This document shows positions 46,406 through 55,788 of a DNA stretch of 64,000 nucleotides, in pieces. The number at the start of each line of letters is the position of its first letter. Position 1 is the stretch's first letter. A program made the position numbers and the translations under genes. The notes under the pieces are model-generated. The model saw only the letters and a list, made by a program, of their open reading frames with translations, made no database searches and had not been told where the DNA came from. This DNA is from Pseudomonas extremaustralis (GTDB lineage Bacteria; Pseudomonadota; Gammaproteobacteria; Pseudomonadales; Pseudomonadaceae), in NCBI RefSeq assembly GCF_900102035.1, contig NZ_LT629689.1, forward strand, positions 5,552,501 to 5,616,500, written 5' to 3'.

Positions 46406-49400
46406 TTAGTGTTTGATCAGTTTCTCTCTGACGGAACTGGTTGTTTGCTGATCCAGCTCCAACAGTACCTGCGGTTTGCCACCGATCATCACCGCCGCCG
46501 GCACCCCATCGCGGTAAACAATCCGGTTACCGCTCACTGCCGGCACCTTGCTGCCTGGCAATAGCGTGCCCACCAGGTTCAGCGGATCGGCCCCGCACAC
46601 TGCAATCAAACTGCCATCACGGGGTCGACGCCTGACTTCGCGCAGCAGCGGGATCGCCTCCGGTAAGGCAAACTGTTCACCCGCCAAGCCGCTGACGAAC
46701 CGCCCGCCGCGAATCTCGCCCCGGGCCTCCAGCCGATGGAAGGTGCGCAGCAGTTCGCGCCAACTCGGCAGCCAATCCGCCTCACGCTCGAGCAAGCGCC
46801 AGAACACCACGCCGTAGCGGCGCAGCAAGGTCATCGCCACATGTTCCAGGGTCTCGGCCGAGTGCGGGCGGGCGGCGTCCGGCGCGCGCCGAACCAGTGC
46901 CCAGCGTCCGGCATCGTCCATGCCGCCGATAAACGCACCGCGCCCGCGCCGGCTGCTGCGTGCCTGGCGTTTGCTCGCTGGCGTGGTCAGTGCGCGCAGC
47001 CCGGCAAAGCTGTCGGCATTCACCAGGCCGGCGCCCACTAGTTCTTGCAGGGCGTTTTCCAGTTCGCTGGGCAGCAGATGAGCTTCGTGCACCAGCTCAT
47101 CGAAAAACAGCGCGCCGTGTTCGCGCAGGGTCAGGTGGACTTTCTGCGCCTTGGGCGACAGGGTCGTACTGTCCGTCTGTTCAGTCAGCCCGCTCCACAG
47201 CGCGACCTGGCTGCGCGGCAGCAGCACCACCGGGGTGCTGCGCAGGGCGGTGGCGCTGGAGGTGTTGCTCAAGCGCATCCACACCCGTTTGCCGCTGCGG
47301 CACAGTTCATCGAGCCAGGTGGCGGTGTAATCCTTGATCCGCGCGCTGAGCACATCACTGTCCCAGGCCGAAGTGGCGGCTGCGTAGCCTTCGAGCTGGC
47401 CGACAATTTCCCCCAGCACGGCGCTGCCCTGGCCGCGAGTGCTTTCGGACAGGTGCTGCCAATCGAACAGAAAGCGCATGAAGTCCTGCAACGCCACCGG
47501 CTCGATTTCCCGGCGCAGGCGCTTGACCGTGTAGCGATGAATCCGCGCCAGCAGGTGGCGTTCGCACCATTGTTCATCCACGGCGCCGGGGCTGAAGCGA
47601 CCGCGCAGCACGTAGCCTTCCTGCTCCAGCCGGGCCAGGGCCTGGGTGATGTCGGTCACCGGCAGCGCCAGGGGCGCGGCGATTTCGATCACAGTCAACG
47701 GGCCGAATCCCCCCAGGCGCGCGCGCAGGACTTCCACCAGTGCCTCATCGACGGTCCAGGGCTCATCGAAGCCCGGTAGCAGTGGCAAGCCGTTGGGATA
47801 GAGCGCCTGCAAACAACTCAAGCGCTCGACGGCCACCCACAGACCGTTCTGCAAACGGTAGGCGCGTCCACCCTTGGCCAGAGCATTGAGCCACACGGCC
47901 CATTGCGGCGTGACCTCATGCTCGGCGATGCACGCCAGGCTCATCAACGCCTCGTGCATTTCATCCAACCCATGGGGCGCCGGCCAGGCTTCTTCGCGCA
48001 CGCCGGCGATAGCCTCGGCGTCCAGCGCACCGAGGTCGTCGGTGCTGTGCGGGTCGCTCCAGCGCCGGTTGAGCACGGCCTGGGTGCGACGTTCTTCCAG
48101 CGGCGCATCGTCGAGAAAGGTGTAGGGGCGCGCGTTGAGAATCTCGGCGGCCATGGGCGAGGGCGCGGGCAGGTCGCGGCTGATCAGGCGCACTTCGCCG
48201 CGCTCCATGCGCCGCAGCAGGGCCAGCCAGGCGTCGCTGTCCATGGCTTCGTGCAGGCAGTCGTCGAGGGTTTGCTCCACCAGCGGGTGGTCAGGCACTT
48301 CGCGCTCGCCGGCGAGGTTTTCCAGGCAGGCGATCTGGTCGGGAAACACACTGGCGATCAGGTCTTCGCTCTTCATGCGCTGGATCTGCGGCGCCACTTT
48401 GCGCCCGCCGACATAGCGCGGCAACGCCAGGGCCACCCCGGCATTCCAGCGCCAGCGCACGCCGAACAGCGGCGCATCGAGCACGGCCTGGATCAGCAGA
48501 TGTTCGGCGCTGGCGCTGTTGAGATAACGCCACACCTCGTCCAGCGCGAAACTGTGGCTGGTGGACAGCGACAGCACGATCGCGTTCTCGCTGGCCGCCG
48601 CTTGCAACTCGAAGTTGAAGGTGCGGCAAAAGCGCTTACGCAGCGCCAGGCCCCAGGCGCGGTTGAGACGGCTGCCGAAGGGCGTGTGGATGATCAATTG
48701 GGTGCCGCCGGACTCATCGAAAAAGCGCTCCATGATCAACGTGTCCTGGGACGGCAACGCGCTGAGGGCCAGACGCGTGCGCGCCAGGTAATCGACGATC
48801 TGTTCGGCGCTGGCGCGGTTCAGGCCCAGGGTGGCGGTGAGCCAGTCCTGGGCAGGTTGCAGGTCGCCGGGCGTGGCGCTGAGCAGGGCGTCCAGATGCC
48901 CCTGCAAGCGCGCCACGGCGGCCGACAATTCGTGGCTGCGCCCTGGTGCTTCGCCGAGCCAGAATGGAATGGTCGGTGGCTGGCCATGGGCGTCCTCGAC
49001 CCGCACCTTGCCGGCTTCGACCCGCAGGATGCGGTAGGAGGTATTCCCCAGCTGGAAGATGTCCCCCGCGATGCTTTCCACCGCGAAGTCTTCGTTGACG
49101 CTGCCGATGTTCAGGCCCTGGGGTTCGAGCAACACGCTGTAGTCGGCGTTGTCGGGGATGGTACCGCCGCTGGTCACGGCGGTGAGCCGGGCACCACGGC
49201 GGCCGCGCAGGGTGCGGGTCAGCGCATCGCGGTGCAGGTAGGCGCTGCGGATGCCCTGGCGACCGTTATAGCCATCGGTGAGCATCTGCAACAGCGCCTG
49301 GAAGTGGTGTTCATCCAGCGCGGCATAGGGTGCGGCGCGGTGGATGAGCGCCAGCAGCGCCTGCTCCGACCATTCCTGGGCGCTGACTTCGGCGATGAGC

Positions 49401-50662
49401 TGCTGGGCCAGCACGTCCAGCGGGGCCACGGGAATATGCAGGGTGTCCAGTTCGCCCCGGCGCACGCAGTCGAGCAGGGCAGCGCATTCGATCAGGTCGT
49501 CGCGGGTGATGGCGAACAGGCGCCCCTTGGGTGTGCCGCCGACCTGATGCCCGGAGCGGCCGACCCGTTGCAGAAAACCGTTGATGGAACCGGGCGAGCC
49601 GATCTGGCACACGAGGTCGACCTCACCGATATCGATGCCCAGTTCCAGCGAGGCGGTGGCGATCAGCACTTGCAGCGCGCCGCCCTTGAGCCGTTGTTCG
49701 GCGTCCAGGCGCAGCTCTTTGGCCAGGCTGCCATGGTGGGCGGCCACGGCGGTCTTGCCCAGGCGCTCGCTCAAGTGCCGCGCCAAGCGTTCGGCCAGGC
49801 GCCGGGTGTTGACGAAAATCAGCGTGGTGCGGTGTTCGCGGGCGAGGGTGGCGAGGCGGTCGTAGACCAGTTCCCACACATCGTTGGCCATCACGGCTGA
49901 AAGCGGCACCGGCGGCACTTCGATGTCCAGGTCCCGGGGGCGGGCGTGGCCGATGTCGACGATGTCGCACGCTCGCCCGGTGCCGACCAGAAAGCGCGAC
50001 ACCGCTTCGATGGGTTTTTGCGTGGCCGACAAGCCGATACGGGTCAACGGCTCGGCGCACAAGCCTTGCAGGCGCTCCAGGCTCAGGGCCAGGTGGCTGC
50101 CGCGTTTGCTGGATGCGATGGCGTGGATCTCGTCGACGATCACCGTGCGCGTGCTCGCCAGCATCTGTCGGCCGGAGTCGGAGCCGAGCAGCACATAGAG
50201 CGATTCCGGCGTGGTCACGAGGATATGCGGCGGGCGCTTGCGCATCTGTGCGCGGTCTTTTTGCGGCGTGTCGCCGGTGCGCACGGCGGTGCGTATCGCC
50301 AAGGGCGGCAGGCCCAGTTGCTGCAAATGCTCGGTGATCCCGGCGAGCGGGGTTTGCAGGTTGATCTGGATGTCATTGGACAGCGCCTTGAGCGGCGACA
50401 CATACACCACCAGGGTCTCGTCCGGCAGTTGCCCGTCGTGGGCCAGGCCCTGGCGGACCAGATCGTCCAGCACCGCCAGGAACGCGGTCAGTGTCTTGCC
50501 AGAGCCGGTGGGCGCGGCGATCAGGGTCGAGCGGCGCTGGCGGATCAGCGGCCATGCCTGGGCCTGGGCGTCTGTCACCGAAGGGAAGGTGCTGCGGAAC
50601 CAGGTGCTGACGGCGGGGTGGAAGCCGTTCAATACCGTGTCCGTTGATTCAGGAAGGTTCAT
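46406..50662 (-). CDS. lhr: Lhr, large ATP-dependent helicase
   Basis: A 1418-aa superfamily 2 DNA helicase. Walker A APTGSGKT lies at residues 50-57, DEIH box at 177-180, and motif VI QRVGRSGHQ near 370. The winged-helix and Lhr-specific domains follow, then a long C-terminal extension as in E. coli Lhr. It unwinds RNA:DNA hybrids and is linked to DNA repair in other bacteria. ATG 50662 is preferred to a TTG five codons upstream. It is transcribed alone, convergent with the MscS gene. Confidence 0.93.
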   Translation of the reverse strand: MNLPESTDTVLNGFHPAVSTWFRSTFPSVTDAQAQAWPLIRQRRSTLIAAPTGSGKTLTAFLAVLDDLVRQGLAHDGQLPDETLVVYVSPLKALSNDIQINLQTPLAGITEHLQQLGLPPLAIRTAVRTGDTPQKDRAQMRKRPPHILVTTPESLYVLLGSDSGRQMLASTRTVIVDEIHAIASSKRGSHLALSLERLQGLCAEPLTRIGLSATQKPIEAVSRFLVGTGRACDIVDIGHARPRDLDIEVPPVPLSAVMANDVWELVYDRLATLAREHRTTLIFVNTRRLAERLARHLSERLGKTAVAAHHGSLAKELRLDAEQRLKGGALQVLIATASLELGIDIGEVDLVCQIGSPGSINGFLQRVGRSGHQVGGTPKGRLFAITRDDLIECAALLDCVRRGELDTLHIPVAPLDVLAQQLIAEVSAQEWSEQALLALIHRAAPYAALDEHHFQALLQMLTDGYNGRQGIRSAYLHRDALTRTLRGRRGARLTAVTSGGTIPDNADYSVLLEPQGLNIGSVNEDFAVESIAGDIFQLGNTSYRILRVEAGKVRVEDAHGQPPTIPFWLGEAPGRSHELSAAVARLQGHLDALLSATPGDLQPAQDWLTATLGLNRASAEQIVDYLARTRLALSALPSQDTLIMERFFDESGGTQLIIHTPFGSRLNRAWGLALRKRFCRTFNFELQAAASENAIVLSLSTSHSFALDEVWRYLNSASAEHLLIQAVLDAPLFGVRWRWNAGVALALPRYVGGRKVAPQIQRMKSEDLIASVFPDQIACLENLAGEREVPDHPLVEQTLDDCLHEAMDSDAWLALLRRMERGEVRLISRDLPAPSPMAAEILNARPYTFLDDAPLEERRTQAVLNRRWSDPHSTDDLGALDAEAIAGVREEAWPAPHGLDEMHEALMSLACIAEHEVTPQWAVWLNALAKGGRAYRLQNGLWVAVERLSCLQALYPNGLPLLPGFDEPWTVDEALVEVLRARLGGFGPLTVIEIAAPLALPVTDITQALARLEQEGYVLRGRFSPGAVDEQWCERHLLARIHRYTVKRLRREIEPVALQDFMRFLFDWQHLSESTRGQGSAVLGEIVGQLEGYAAATSAWDSDVLSARIKDYTATWLDELCRSGKRVWMRLSNTSSATALRSTPVVLLPRSQVALWSGLTEQTDSTTLSPKAQKVHLTLREHGALFFDELVHEAHLLPSELENALQELVGAGLVNADSFAGLRALTTPASKRQARSSRRGRGAFIGGMDDAGRWALVRRAPDAARPHSAETLEHVAMTLLRRYGVVFWRLLEREADWLPSWRELLRTFHRLEARGEIRGGRFVSGLAGEQFALPEAIPLLREVRRRPRDGSLIAVCGADPLNLVGTLLPGSKVPAVSGNRIVYRDGVPAAVMIGGKPQVLLELDQQTTSSVREKLIKH

Positions 50663-50829
50663 CGCTCTTATATGCAACCCATGAGGTCAAGTTGCAAGCC
50701 CCGCACTTTATCCGTGACGGTTGCGCTACAAACCCGCAAAATGCAACGATTCTGGCAAATGCAAACGGCAAGGCTCACGAGCTTGCCGACACTAACCATC
50801 GTTCCAAACAGACCGGGCCTGCTCAATCT

Positions 50830-51714
50830 ATGCGAATGCGCCTTATGTTACTGGGCGGCGGGAATGCCCTCGGGCAGGCGCTGATTCGCCTCGGTGCGGA
50901 GGAAGACATTGGTTTCCTCGCCCCCAAACCGCCCACAGACGGCTGGGATGCCGCGAGCCTCACCCAATTGCTCGACGACACCCGTCCCGATGCATTGATC
51001 AACCTCGCCTACTATTTCGACTGGTTCCAGGCGGAGACCGTCAGCGAAACCCGACTGGCCGCCCAGGAATCCGCCATCGAACGCCTGGCCGAACTGTGTC
51101 AGCACCACGGCATCACGTTGCTGCAACCGTCCAGCTACCGCGTGTTCGATGGCTCCCGCGCCACCGCCTACAGCGAAAAGGACGAGCCGGTACCCCTGGG
51201 GCTGCGCGGCCAAGCGTTGTGGCGCATCGAGCAGAGCGTGCGCGCCACGTGCCCGCATCACATACTGTTGCGCTTTGGCTGGCTGCTCGATGACAGCGTC
51301 GATGGCACTCTCGGGCGCTTCCTGGCCCGGGCCGAACACCCGGATGAGTTGCTGATGGCGGATGACCGTCGCGGCAACCCGACACCGGTGGACGATGCCG
51401 CGCGGGTGATCATCTCGGTGCTCAAGCAACTCGATTGCGCGGCGCCGCTGTGGGGCACCTATCACTACGCCGGGCATGAGGCGACCACGCCGCTGGCCCT
51501 GGGCCAGGCGATCCTTACCGAAGCGCGCAGCTTCCATCCGCTGGCTGTCGAAGCACCGACGCCCCAGGCCCATGCGGCGCGGCCGGATGCCGGCGAGGAA
51601 CCGCAACACGCGGTGCTGGCCTGCAAGAAAATCCTCCACACCTTCGGCATCAAGCCGCGGGCGTGGCGGGCGGGGTTGCCGGCGTTGCTGGATCGGTTCT
51701 ACCGGCGCGGCTGA
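50830..51714 (+). CDS. NAD(P)-dependent sugar-nucleotide reductase-like protein
   Basis: A 294-aa Rossmann-fold protein of the RmlD/extended SDR type. The N-terminal nucleotide-binding turn MRLMLLGGGNALGQALIRLG and the region LLQPSSYRVFDGSR, with YRVFDG typical of RmlD-like proteins, are visible. The GXXGXXG motif is altered, and the substrate is unknown, so a dTDP-rhamnose role is not claimed. No strong ribosome-binding site precedes the chosen start; longer frames upstream lack similarity. It faces oprG across a REP doublet. Confidence 0.75.
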   Translation: MRMRLMLLGGGNALGQALIRLGAEEDIGFLAPKPPTDGWDAASLTQLLDDTRPDALINLAYYFDWFQAETVSETRLAAQESAIERLAELCQHHGITLLQPSSYRVFDGSRATAYSEKDEPVPLGLRGQALWRIEQSVRATCPHHILLRFGWLLDDSVDGTLGRFLARAEHPDELLMADDRRGNPTPVDDAARVIISVLKQLDCAAPLWGTYHYAGHEATTPLALGQAILTEARSFHPLAVEAPTPQAHAARPDAGEEPQHAVLACKKILHTFGIKPRAWRAGLPALLDRFYRRG

Positions 51715-51732
51715 TACTGCACAAAACACAAA

Positions 51733-51822
51733 TGTGGAAGGGGGCTTGCTCCCGATAGCGGTGGGTCAGTCAACGAATCCGTTGACTGACACCGTGCTAT
51801 CGGGAGCAAGCCCCCTCCCACA
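51733..51822. repeat. REP doublet (REPIN), type 2
   Basis: Inverted arms AGGGGGCTTGCTCCCGAT and ATCGGGAGCAAGCCCCCT with outer TGTGG / CCACA, and an inner inverted repeat GTCAGTCAACG / CGTTGACTGAC. Total 90 bases. This is a different sequence family from the other two doublets. The left arm has one mismatch (TGTGGAAG against TGTGGGAG). Confidence 0.92.
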
Positions 51823-51852
51823 CTGGGTGTTGCGGCGCGTGTGAACGATCGC

Positions 51853-52551
51853 TTAGAACTTGTAGCCGATACCGACCATGTACACGAATGGATCAACGTC
51901 CACATTGACCTTGGCGCGAGTGCCTTGGCCCAGAGCGTTGTTATCCACAGTGGCCGTGGTGCTGATGTCGATGTAACGTACCTGGCCGTTGATCATCCAG
52001 TTGTCGTTGATCATATAGTCGGCACCGACCTGCGCGGCCCAGCCCCAAGAGTTATCGGCCTTGAAGTTGCTGAAACCGTTTTGTTTCGCGGTGCCGCTGA
52101 GGCTCTCGTCATAGATCCAGGTGTAGTTGATACCGGCACCTACATACGGTTGGAACTTCGACGCGCTGTCCAGCGGGTAGTACACGACGCTCAGGGTTGG
52201 CGGCAGTTGTTTCAGGGAGCCGAGCTTACCGTTGGCTGCGCCCACGGAAGTGCCCTTGAGTTTCACGTCATGGGAGAACGGGGTGGCCGCCAGCAGTTCG
52301 ATACCCCAGTGGCTGGTGAACATGTAAGCGAAGTTCAGACCCAGTTGCGTGTCGCTGCTCAAGGTCGCTTTGCCGCCCAGGTTGGCACCGGACAATGGAC
52401 CCTGATCAACCTTGACGCTACCGCTGTCGGTGTTCGGGTTCACGGTAATTGCACCGGCACGCACCAGAATGTCACCGGCCTCATAAGCGTGGGCGATGGG
52501 GGCAGCGAGGGCGAGCGCGAAGAGGGATGCGCCGAGCAGGGACTTGTTCAT
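51853..52551 (-). CDS. oprG: OmpW/OprG-family outer-membrane porin
   Basis: A 232-aa outer-membrane beta-barrel. A signal peptide (1-22, ending AHA) precedes an OmpW-type eight-stranded barrel with family motifs GDILVRAGAITVNP and PPTLSVVYYPL, and the C terminus ends in Phe (GIGYKF) as needed for BAM insertion. P. aeruginosa OprG allows diffusion of small hydrophobic or amino-acid solutes and is induced without oxygen. A candidate Anr box lies 64 bases upstream. Confidence 0.9.
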   Translation of the reverse strand: MNKSLLGASLFALALAAPIAHAYEAGDILVRAGAITVNPNTDSGSVKVDQGPLSGANLGGKATLSSDTQLGLNFAYMFTSHWGIELLAATPFSHDVKLKGTSVGAANGKLGSLKQLPPTLSVVYYPLDSASKFQPYVGAGINYTWIYDESLSGTAKQNGFSNFKADNSWGWAAQVGADYMINDNWMINGQVRYIDISTTATVDNNALGQGTRAKVNVDVDPFVYMVGIGYKF

Positions 52552-52587
52552 GGGAGCTCCAGAGGACGTTTAAAAGTTGTACGTCCA

Positions 52588-52628
52588 ATGGTAGAGATCG
52601 TTCCGTTAAGTCTTTTGACTCAGCTCAA
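52588..52628 (-). promoter_or_regulatory. Candidate Anr (FNR-type) box and -10 for oprG
   Basis: The 14-base site at 52615-52628 reads TTGAGCTGAGTCAA on the minus strand, matching the core TTGA-N6-TCAA. A TACCAT -10 (52588-52593) lies downstream at the distance expected for activation near -41.5. OprG of P. aeruginosa is known to be Anr-dependent. The site has not been tested here. Confidence 0.5.
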
Positions 52629-52645
52629 TGAAAGAGCGATCAGCG

Positions 52646-53161
52646 TTATTCGGGCAGTTCGTAGATGTAAATTTTCTCGGCATCCATCTGATAACCGGCG
52701 TCGGCCAGCTCGCTGGAGGACGGTTTGACCTGCATCTTCCCCTCGATCCAGTACGGCTGATACAGCTCATCGAGCTTCACCCCGACTTCGCTTTTCACGT
52801 GCACGATCTGGTTCGACGGCGGTGGCGGCACATGGATGCATGCGCCGAAATATGGCACCAGCAGAAACTCGATGGTGCGCCCAGACTCGCTGACTTCCAG
52901 CGGTACGATATAGCCCGGCAAACGGACGTGCTGGCCATCGAGGCTCTGGACTACGGGCGCGTGGGGCATCTCCTGCTTGGCCGCTGGCGCCGATTCCAGC
53001 GCACCCGCTATGCCCGACAGGTTGTGCAATGGCTGCATATTGGGCACTTCCGGCATGGCATCCGGCGGGATCAGTTCCGACCAAGTCAGTTCTTTAGGCG
53101 CCTGGGCGGCCCAGACGGGCGAGGCCGCCAGCAGCAACAGCGCAAACAGGGCACGACGCAT
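52646..53161 (-). CDS. DUF3299 exported protein
   Basis: A 171-aa exported protein of unknown function. It has a signal peptide (about 1-18, ending VWA) and the family motif LLVPYFGACIHVPPPPSNQI with one cysteine and a histidine. It is the last gene of a four-gene operon after the permease, 11 bases away. The start MRRALFALLLL has AGGAAG 6 bases upstream; a longer start is less likely. The neighbours and a candidate Zur box suggest a role in metal handling. Confidence 0.8.
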   Translation of the reverse strand: MRRALFALLLLAASPVWAAQAPKELTWSELIPPDAMPEVPNMQPLHNLSGIAGALESAPAAKQEMPHAPVVQSLDGQHVRLPGYIVPLEVSESGRTIEFLLVPYFGACIHVPPPPSNQIVHVKSEVGVKLDELYQPYWIEGKMQVKPSSSELADAGYQMDAEKIYIYELPE

Positions 53162-53172
53162 TGAAGCCTTCC

Positions 53173-54438
53173 TCATAAACGTATGGACAGGCCATCGGCC
53201 AGAGATTGTCGATAGGCACGCCAGGCCGGCACGCAGCCCATCAACAGCGCGGCTGCGAGGATACCCGCCAGCAGCGTCCATTCATATTCGCTCGGCCATG
53301 ACATCGGCAAGTCCAGGCCGTAATTGGCCTGCAGATACCCGCGCGACGCGGCGATGCACACATATAGCAGACCCACGCCGGCCACCACGCCGGACAGCGC
53401 CAGGGCGAACGCTTCGAAGATCAGCAGGGTTGCGATATGCCAGGGCCGCGCGCCCACCGACCGCAAGATCGCCATTTCGCGGCGGCGTTCGTTGAGGCTG
53501 GTGAGGATCGCCGTGAGCATGCCGATCAAGCCGGTCAGCACCACGAACAGCGAGATCACGAACAACGCTTTTTCGGCGGTGCCCATCATGCTCCACAGCT
53601 CTTGCAGGGCCACGCCGGGCAGGATCGCCAGCATCGGCTCGCCACGGAATTCATTGATCTCGCGTTGCAGGGCGAAGGTGGAAATCTTGTTGTTCAGGCC
53701 GAGCATGAAGGCGGTGATCGCTTGCGGCGTGAGGTCCATGTTGCGTGCCTGATCGGCACTGATGCGCCCTTTGCCCTGGGCCGGCACGCCGTTGTGCCAG
53801 TCGATGTGGATCGCTTCCATGCCGCCCAGGCTGATATGCAGCGTGCGGTCCACCGGGGTGCCGGTGCGTTTGAGGATACCGACCACGGTGAAGGGTTTGT
53901 CGTCGTGCTTGACCAGGCTGACCGCCGCCACGCCATGGGCCAGCACCAGCTTGTCGCCGAGCGTGTAGTGCAGCGCGTCAGCCACTTCGGCGCCGAGCAC
54001 CACTTCGAACGGATCGGTGGCGAAGGCGCGGCCGCTGGCCAGTTCGAGGTTCTGCTTGCGGCCGTACTGGTAGTGCTCGAAGTACGACGCATTGGTGCCC
54101 ATCACCCGGTAGCCGCGATGGGAGTCGCCGAGGGAAATCGGAATCGCCCATTTCACCTGGGGGTTGGCGGCGAAGTGCTCGTAGCTGTCCCAGCGGATGT
54201 TATTGGTGGCGTTGCCGATGCGGAACACCGAATACAGCAGCAGGTTCACCGAGCCGGAACGCGCGCCGACGATCAGGTCGGTGCCGCTGATGGTGCTGGC
54301 GAAACTGTTGCGTGCCTCGACGCGCACGCGTTCCACCGCCAGCAGCAGGCATACCGACAGGGCGATGGCGAAAGCGGTGAGGATCGCGGTAAAACGGCGG
54401 TTAGCCAGGCTGGCCATGGCTAGACGGAACAAATACAT
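53173..54438 (-). CDS. ABC transporter permease, FtsX/MacB type
   Basis: A 421-aa inner-membrane protein. It shows an N-terminal TM segment (about 17-37), a large periplasmic domain and three C-terminal TM segments (around 295, 345 and 385), the FtsX-type layout. The LNERRREMAILRSVGAR motif before the last two helices is the family signature. This type usually drives mechanical transmission or export rather than nutrient import. The start is one base after the ATPase stop. Confidence 0.85.
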   Translation of the reverse strand: MYLFRLAMASLANRRFTAILTAFAIALSVCLLLAVERVRVEARNSFASTISGTDLIVGARSGSVNLLLYSVFRIGNATNNIRWDSYEHFAANPQVKWAIPISLGDSHRGYRVMGTNASYFEHYQYGRKQNLELASGRAFATDPFEVVLGAEVADALHYTLGDKLVLAHGVAAVSLVKHDDKPFTVVGILKRTGTPVDRTLHISLGGMEAIHIDWHNGVPAQGKGRISADQARNMDLTPQAITAFMLGLNNKISTFALQREINEFRGEPMLAILPGVALQELWSMMGTAEKALFVISLFVVLTGLIGMLTAILTSLNERRREMAILRSVGARPWHIATLLIFEAFALALSGVVAGVGLLYVCIAASRGYLQANYGLDLPMSWPSEYEWTLLAGILAAALLMGCVPAWRAYRQSLADGLSIRL

Positions 54439-54439
54439 C

Positions 54440-55150
54440 TCAAACCTCTGCGGGCATGGCGGCGCGATTGAGTTCGGCCAGCGACAGGTGGCGGTCGAAC
54501 AGCGGGGCCAGGCTCTGATCGTGGCTGACAAACAACAGGCTGGCGCCTGCTTCGCGGCATTCGGCGAACAACAGCTGAAGGAAGGCTTCGCGGGCGTCGT
54601 AGTCCAGGGCCGAGGTGGGTTCGTCGGCGATCACCAGTTCCGGTTGGCCGATCAACGCGCGGGCGGCGGCCACCCGTTGTTGTTGGCCGATGGACAGCGA
54701 GTCGGCACGTCGCTCCAGCAGGTCTTTGTCTTTCAAGCCCAGGTGCGCGAGCAAGGCGGCGGCGGCCTTGTCGACACTGCCGTGGCGTTGGGTCGCCCGT
54801 TGTGCGCGCACCTTGGAAAAGTGGCAGGGCAGCTCGACGTTCTCGCGCACCGACAGGAACGGCAGCAGGTTGAACTGCTGGAAGATATAGCCGGTGTGGT
54901 CGACGCGAAAACGATCACGGGCGCCGGCCGAGAGGTCGGTCAGTTCCTGACCGAGCAGGCGGATGCTGCCTCGGCTGGGTTTCTGCACGCCGCCGAGCAG
55001 GCCGAGCAAGGTGGTCTTGCCACTGCCGCTGGGGCCCTTGAGAAACAGGGTTTGCCCCGCTTCCAGGCGGAACGCGGGGATGTCCAGCAACTGTGGGTGA
55101 CCGGGCCAGTTGAAGCCCAGGTCGGACAGTTCGATCAATGCATGGGTCAT
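54440..55150 (-). CDS. ABC transporter ATP-binding protein
   Basis: A 236-aa ATPase, partner of the adjacent permease. Walker A GPSGSGKT (39-46), Q-loop near 91, signature LSIGQQQR (152-159), Walker B LVIADEP (172-178) and H-loop SHD are all present. It belongs to the LolD/MacB-like group. It sits between the DUF2796 gene and the permease, with gaps of 6 and 1 bases, so the operon is tightly packed. Confidence 0.9.
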   Translation of the reverse strand: MTHALIELSDLGFNWPGHPQLLDIPAFRLEAGQTLFLKGPSGSGKTTLLGLLGGVQKPSRGSIRLLGQELTDLSAGARDRFRVDHTGYIFQQFNLLPFLSVRENVELPCHFSKVRAQRATQRHGSVDKAAAALLAHLGLKDKDLLERRADSLSIGQQQRVAAARALIGQPELVIADEPTSALDYDAREAFLQLLFAECREAGASLLFVSHDQSLAPLFDRHLSLAELNRAAMPAEV

Positions 55151-55156
55151 GTGAAA

Positions 55157-55756
55157 TCAGAACTTCAGGGTGGCTGCGGTGGCGGAGGCGTCGACGCCTT
55201 GCTGGCCGCTTGGGCCGATCAGTTGTACCTGAATTTTCTGGGTGGCGGGGAAGGTCTTGAACACGTGGCTCAGGTCGAGGTTGCTCAGGGCCGTCGGCGT
55301 GGCGCAGGTGAACTGGTAGTGGGCGTGGATTTCGCTGTGGTCGTGATGATGCTCGTGGGCGCCGTCTTTGGCGTCGTGATCATCGTCGTCGTCATGATCG
55401 GCTTCCGGCTTGTCACCGAACAATGGGCTGTTGAGTTCCTGGGTGCTGACCACGCAACCGGCGGCCGTGGGCAGGTTGAACAGGGCGGCGGGGTTTTCCA
55501 GCTGTTTGCGCACGGCGGCGACCTTGGCTTTATCGGCGGCGGTGGTTGCCATGTGTTCGAAACCCACCAGGTTCATCGCCGGGCTGTCCAGTTCAAGCTC
55601 CAGGGCTTGGCCGTCGAGCACTGCATTGAGACGGCCAACGCCGTGTTCATGGGCGCCGAGGCTGGCATGTTCGTGATCGTGATCATGCTCGTCGGCGGCA
55701 TGGGCGATAGCCAGTGGCAGCAGGGCAAACGGCAAAGCGAGCAACAGACGGCGCAT
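55157..55756 (-). CDS. DUF2796 histidine-rich zinc-linked exported protein (ZrgA-like)
   Basis: A 199-aa exported protein. It has a signal peptide (1-20, ending AHA), then two histidine/aspartate-rich patches (DEHDHDHEHASLGAHEHG and DHDDDDDHD followed by HEHHHDHSEIHAHY) likely to bind zinc. Related proteins in Vibrio are Zur-regulated. First gene of the operon with the ABC ATPase, permease and DUF3299 gene; a candidate Zur box lies 33 bases upstream. Zinc chaperone is the leading guess. Confidence 0.82.
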   Translation of the reverse strand: MRRLLLALPFALLPLAIAHAADEHDHDHEHASLGAHEHGVGRLNAVLDGQALELELDSPAMNLVGFEHMATTAADKAKVAAVRKQLENPAALFNLPTAAGCVVSTQELNSPLFGDKPEADHDDDDDHDAKDGAHEHHHDHSEIHAHYQFTCATPTALSNLDLSHVFKTFPATQKIQVQLIGPSGQQGVDASATAATLKF

Positions 55757-55788
55757 GGACGGGCTCCAGAAAATGAAAGTTTTGTTAT

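Noticed and set aside
47903..49900. 665-codon plus-strand open frame opposite lhr
   Set aside because: Rich in Gly, Ala, Gln and His as expected of antisense to a GC-rich gene; lhr has clear helicase motifs.
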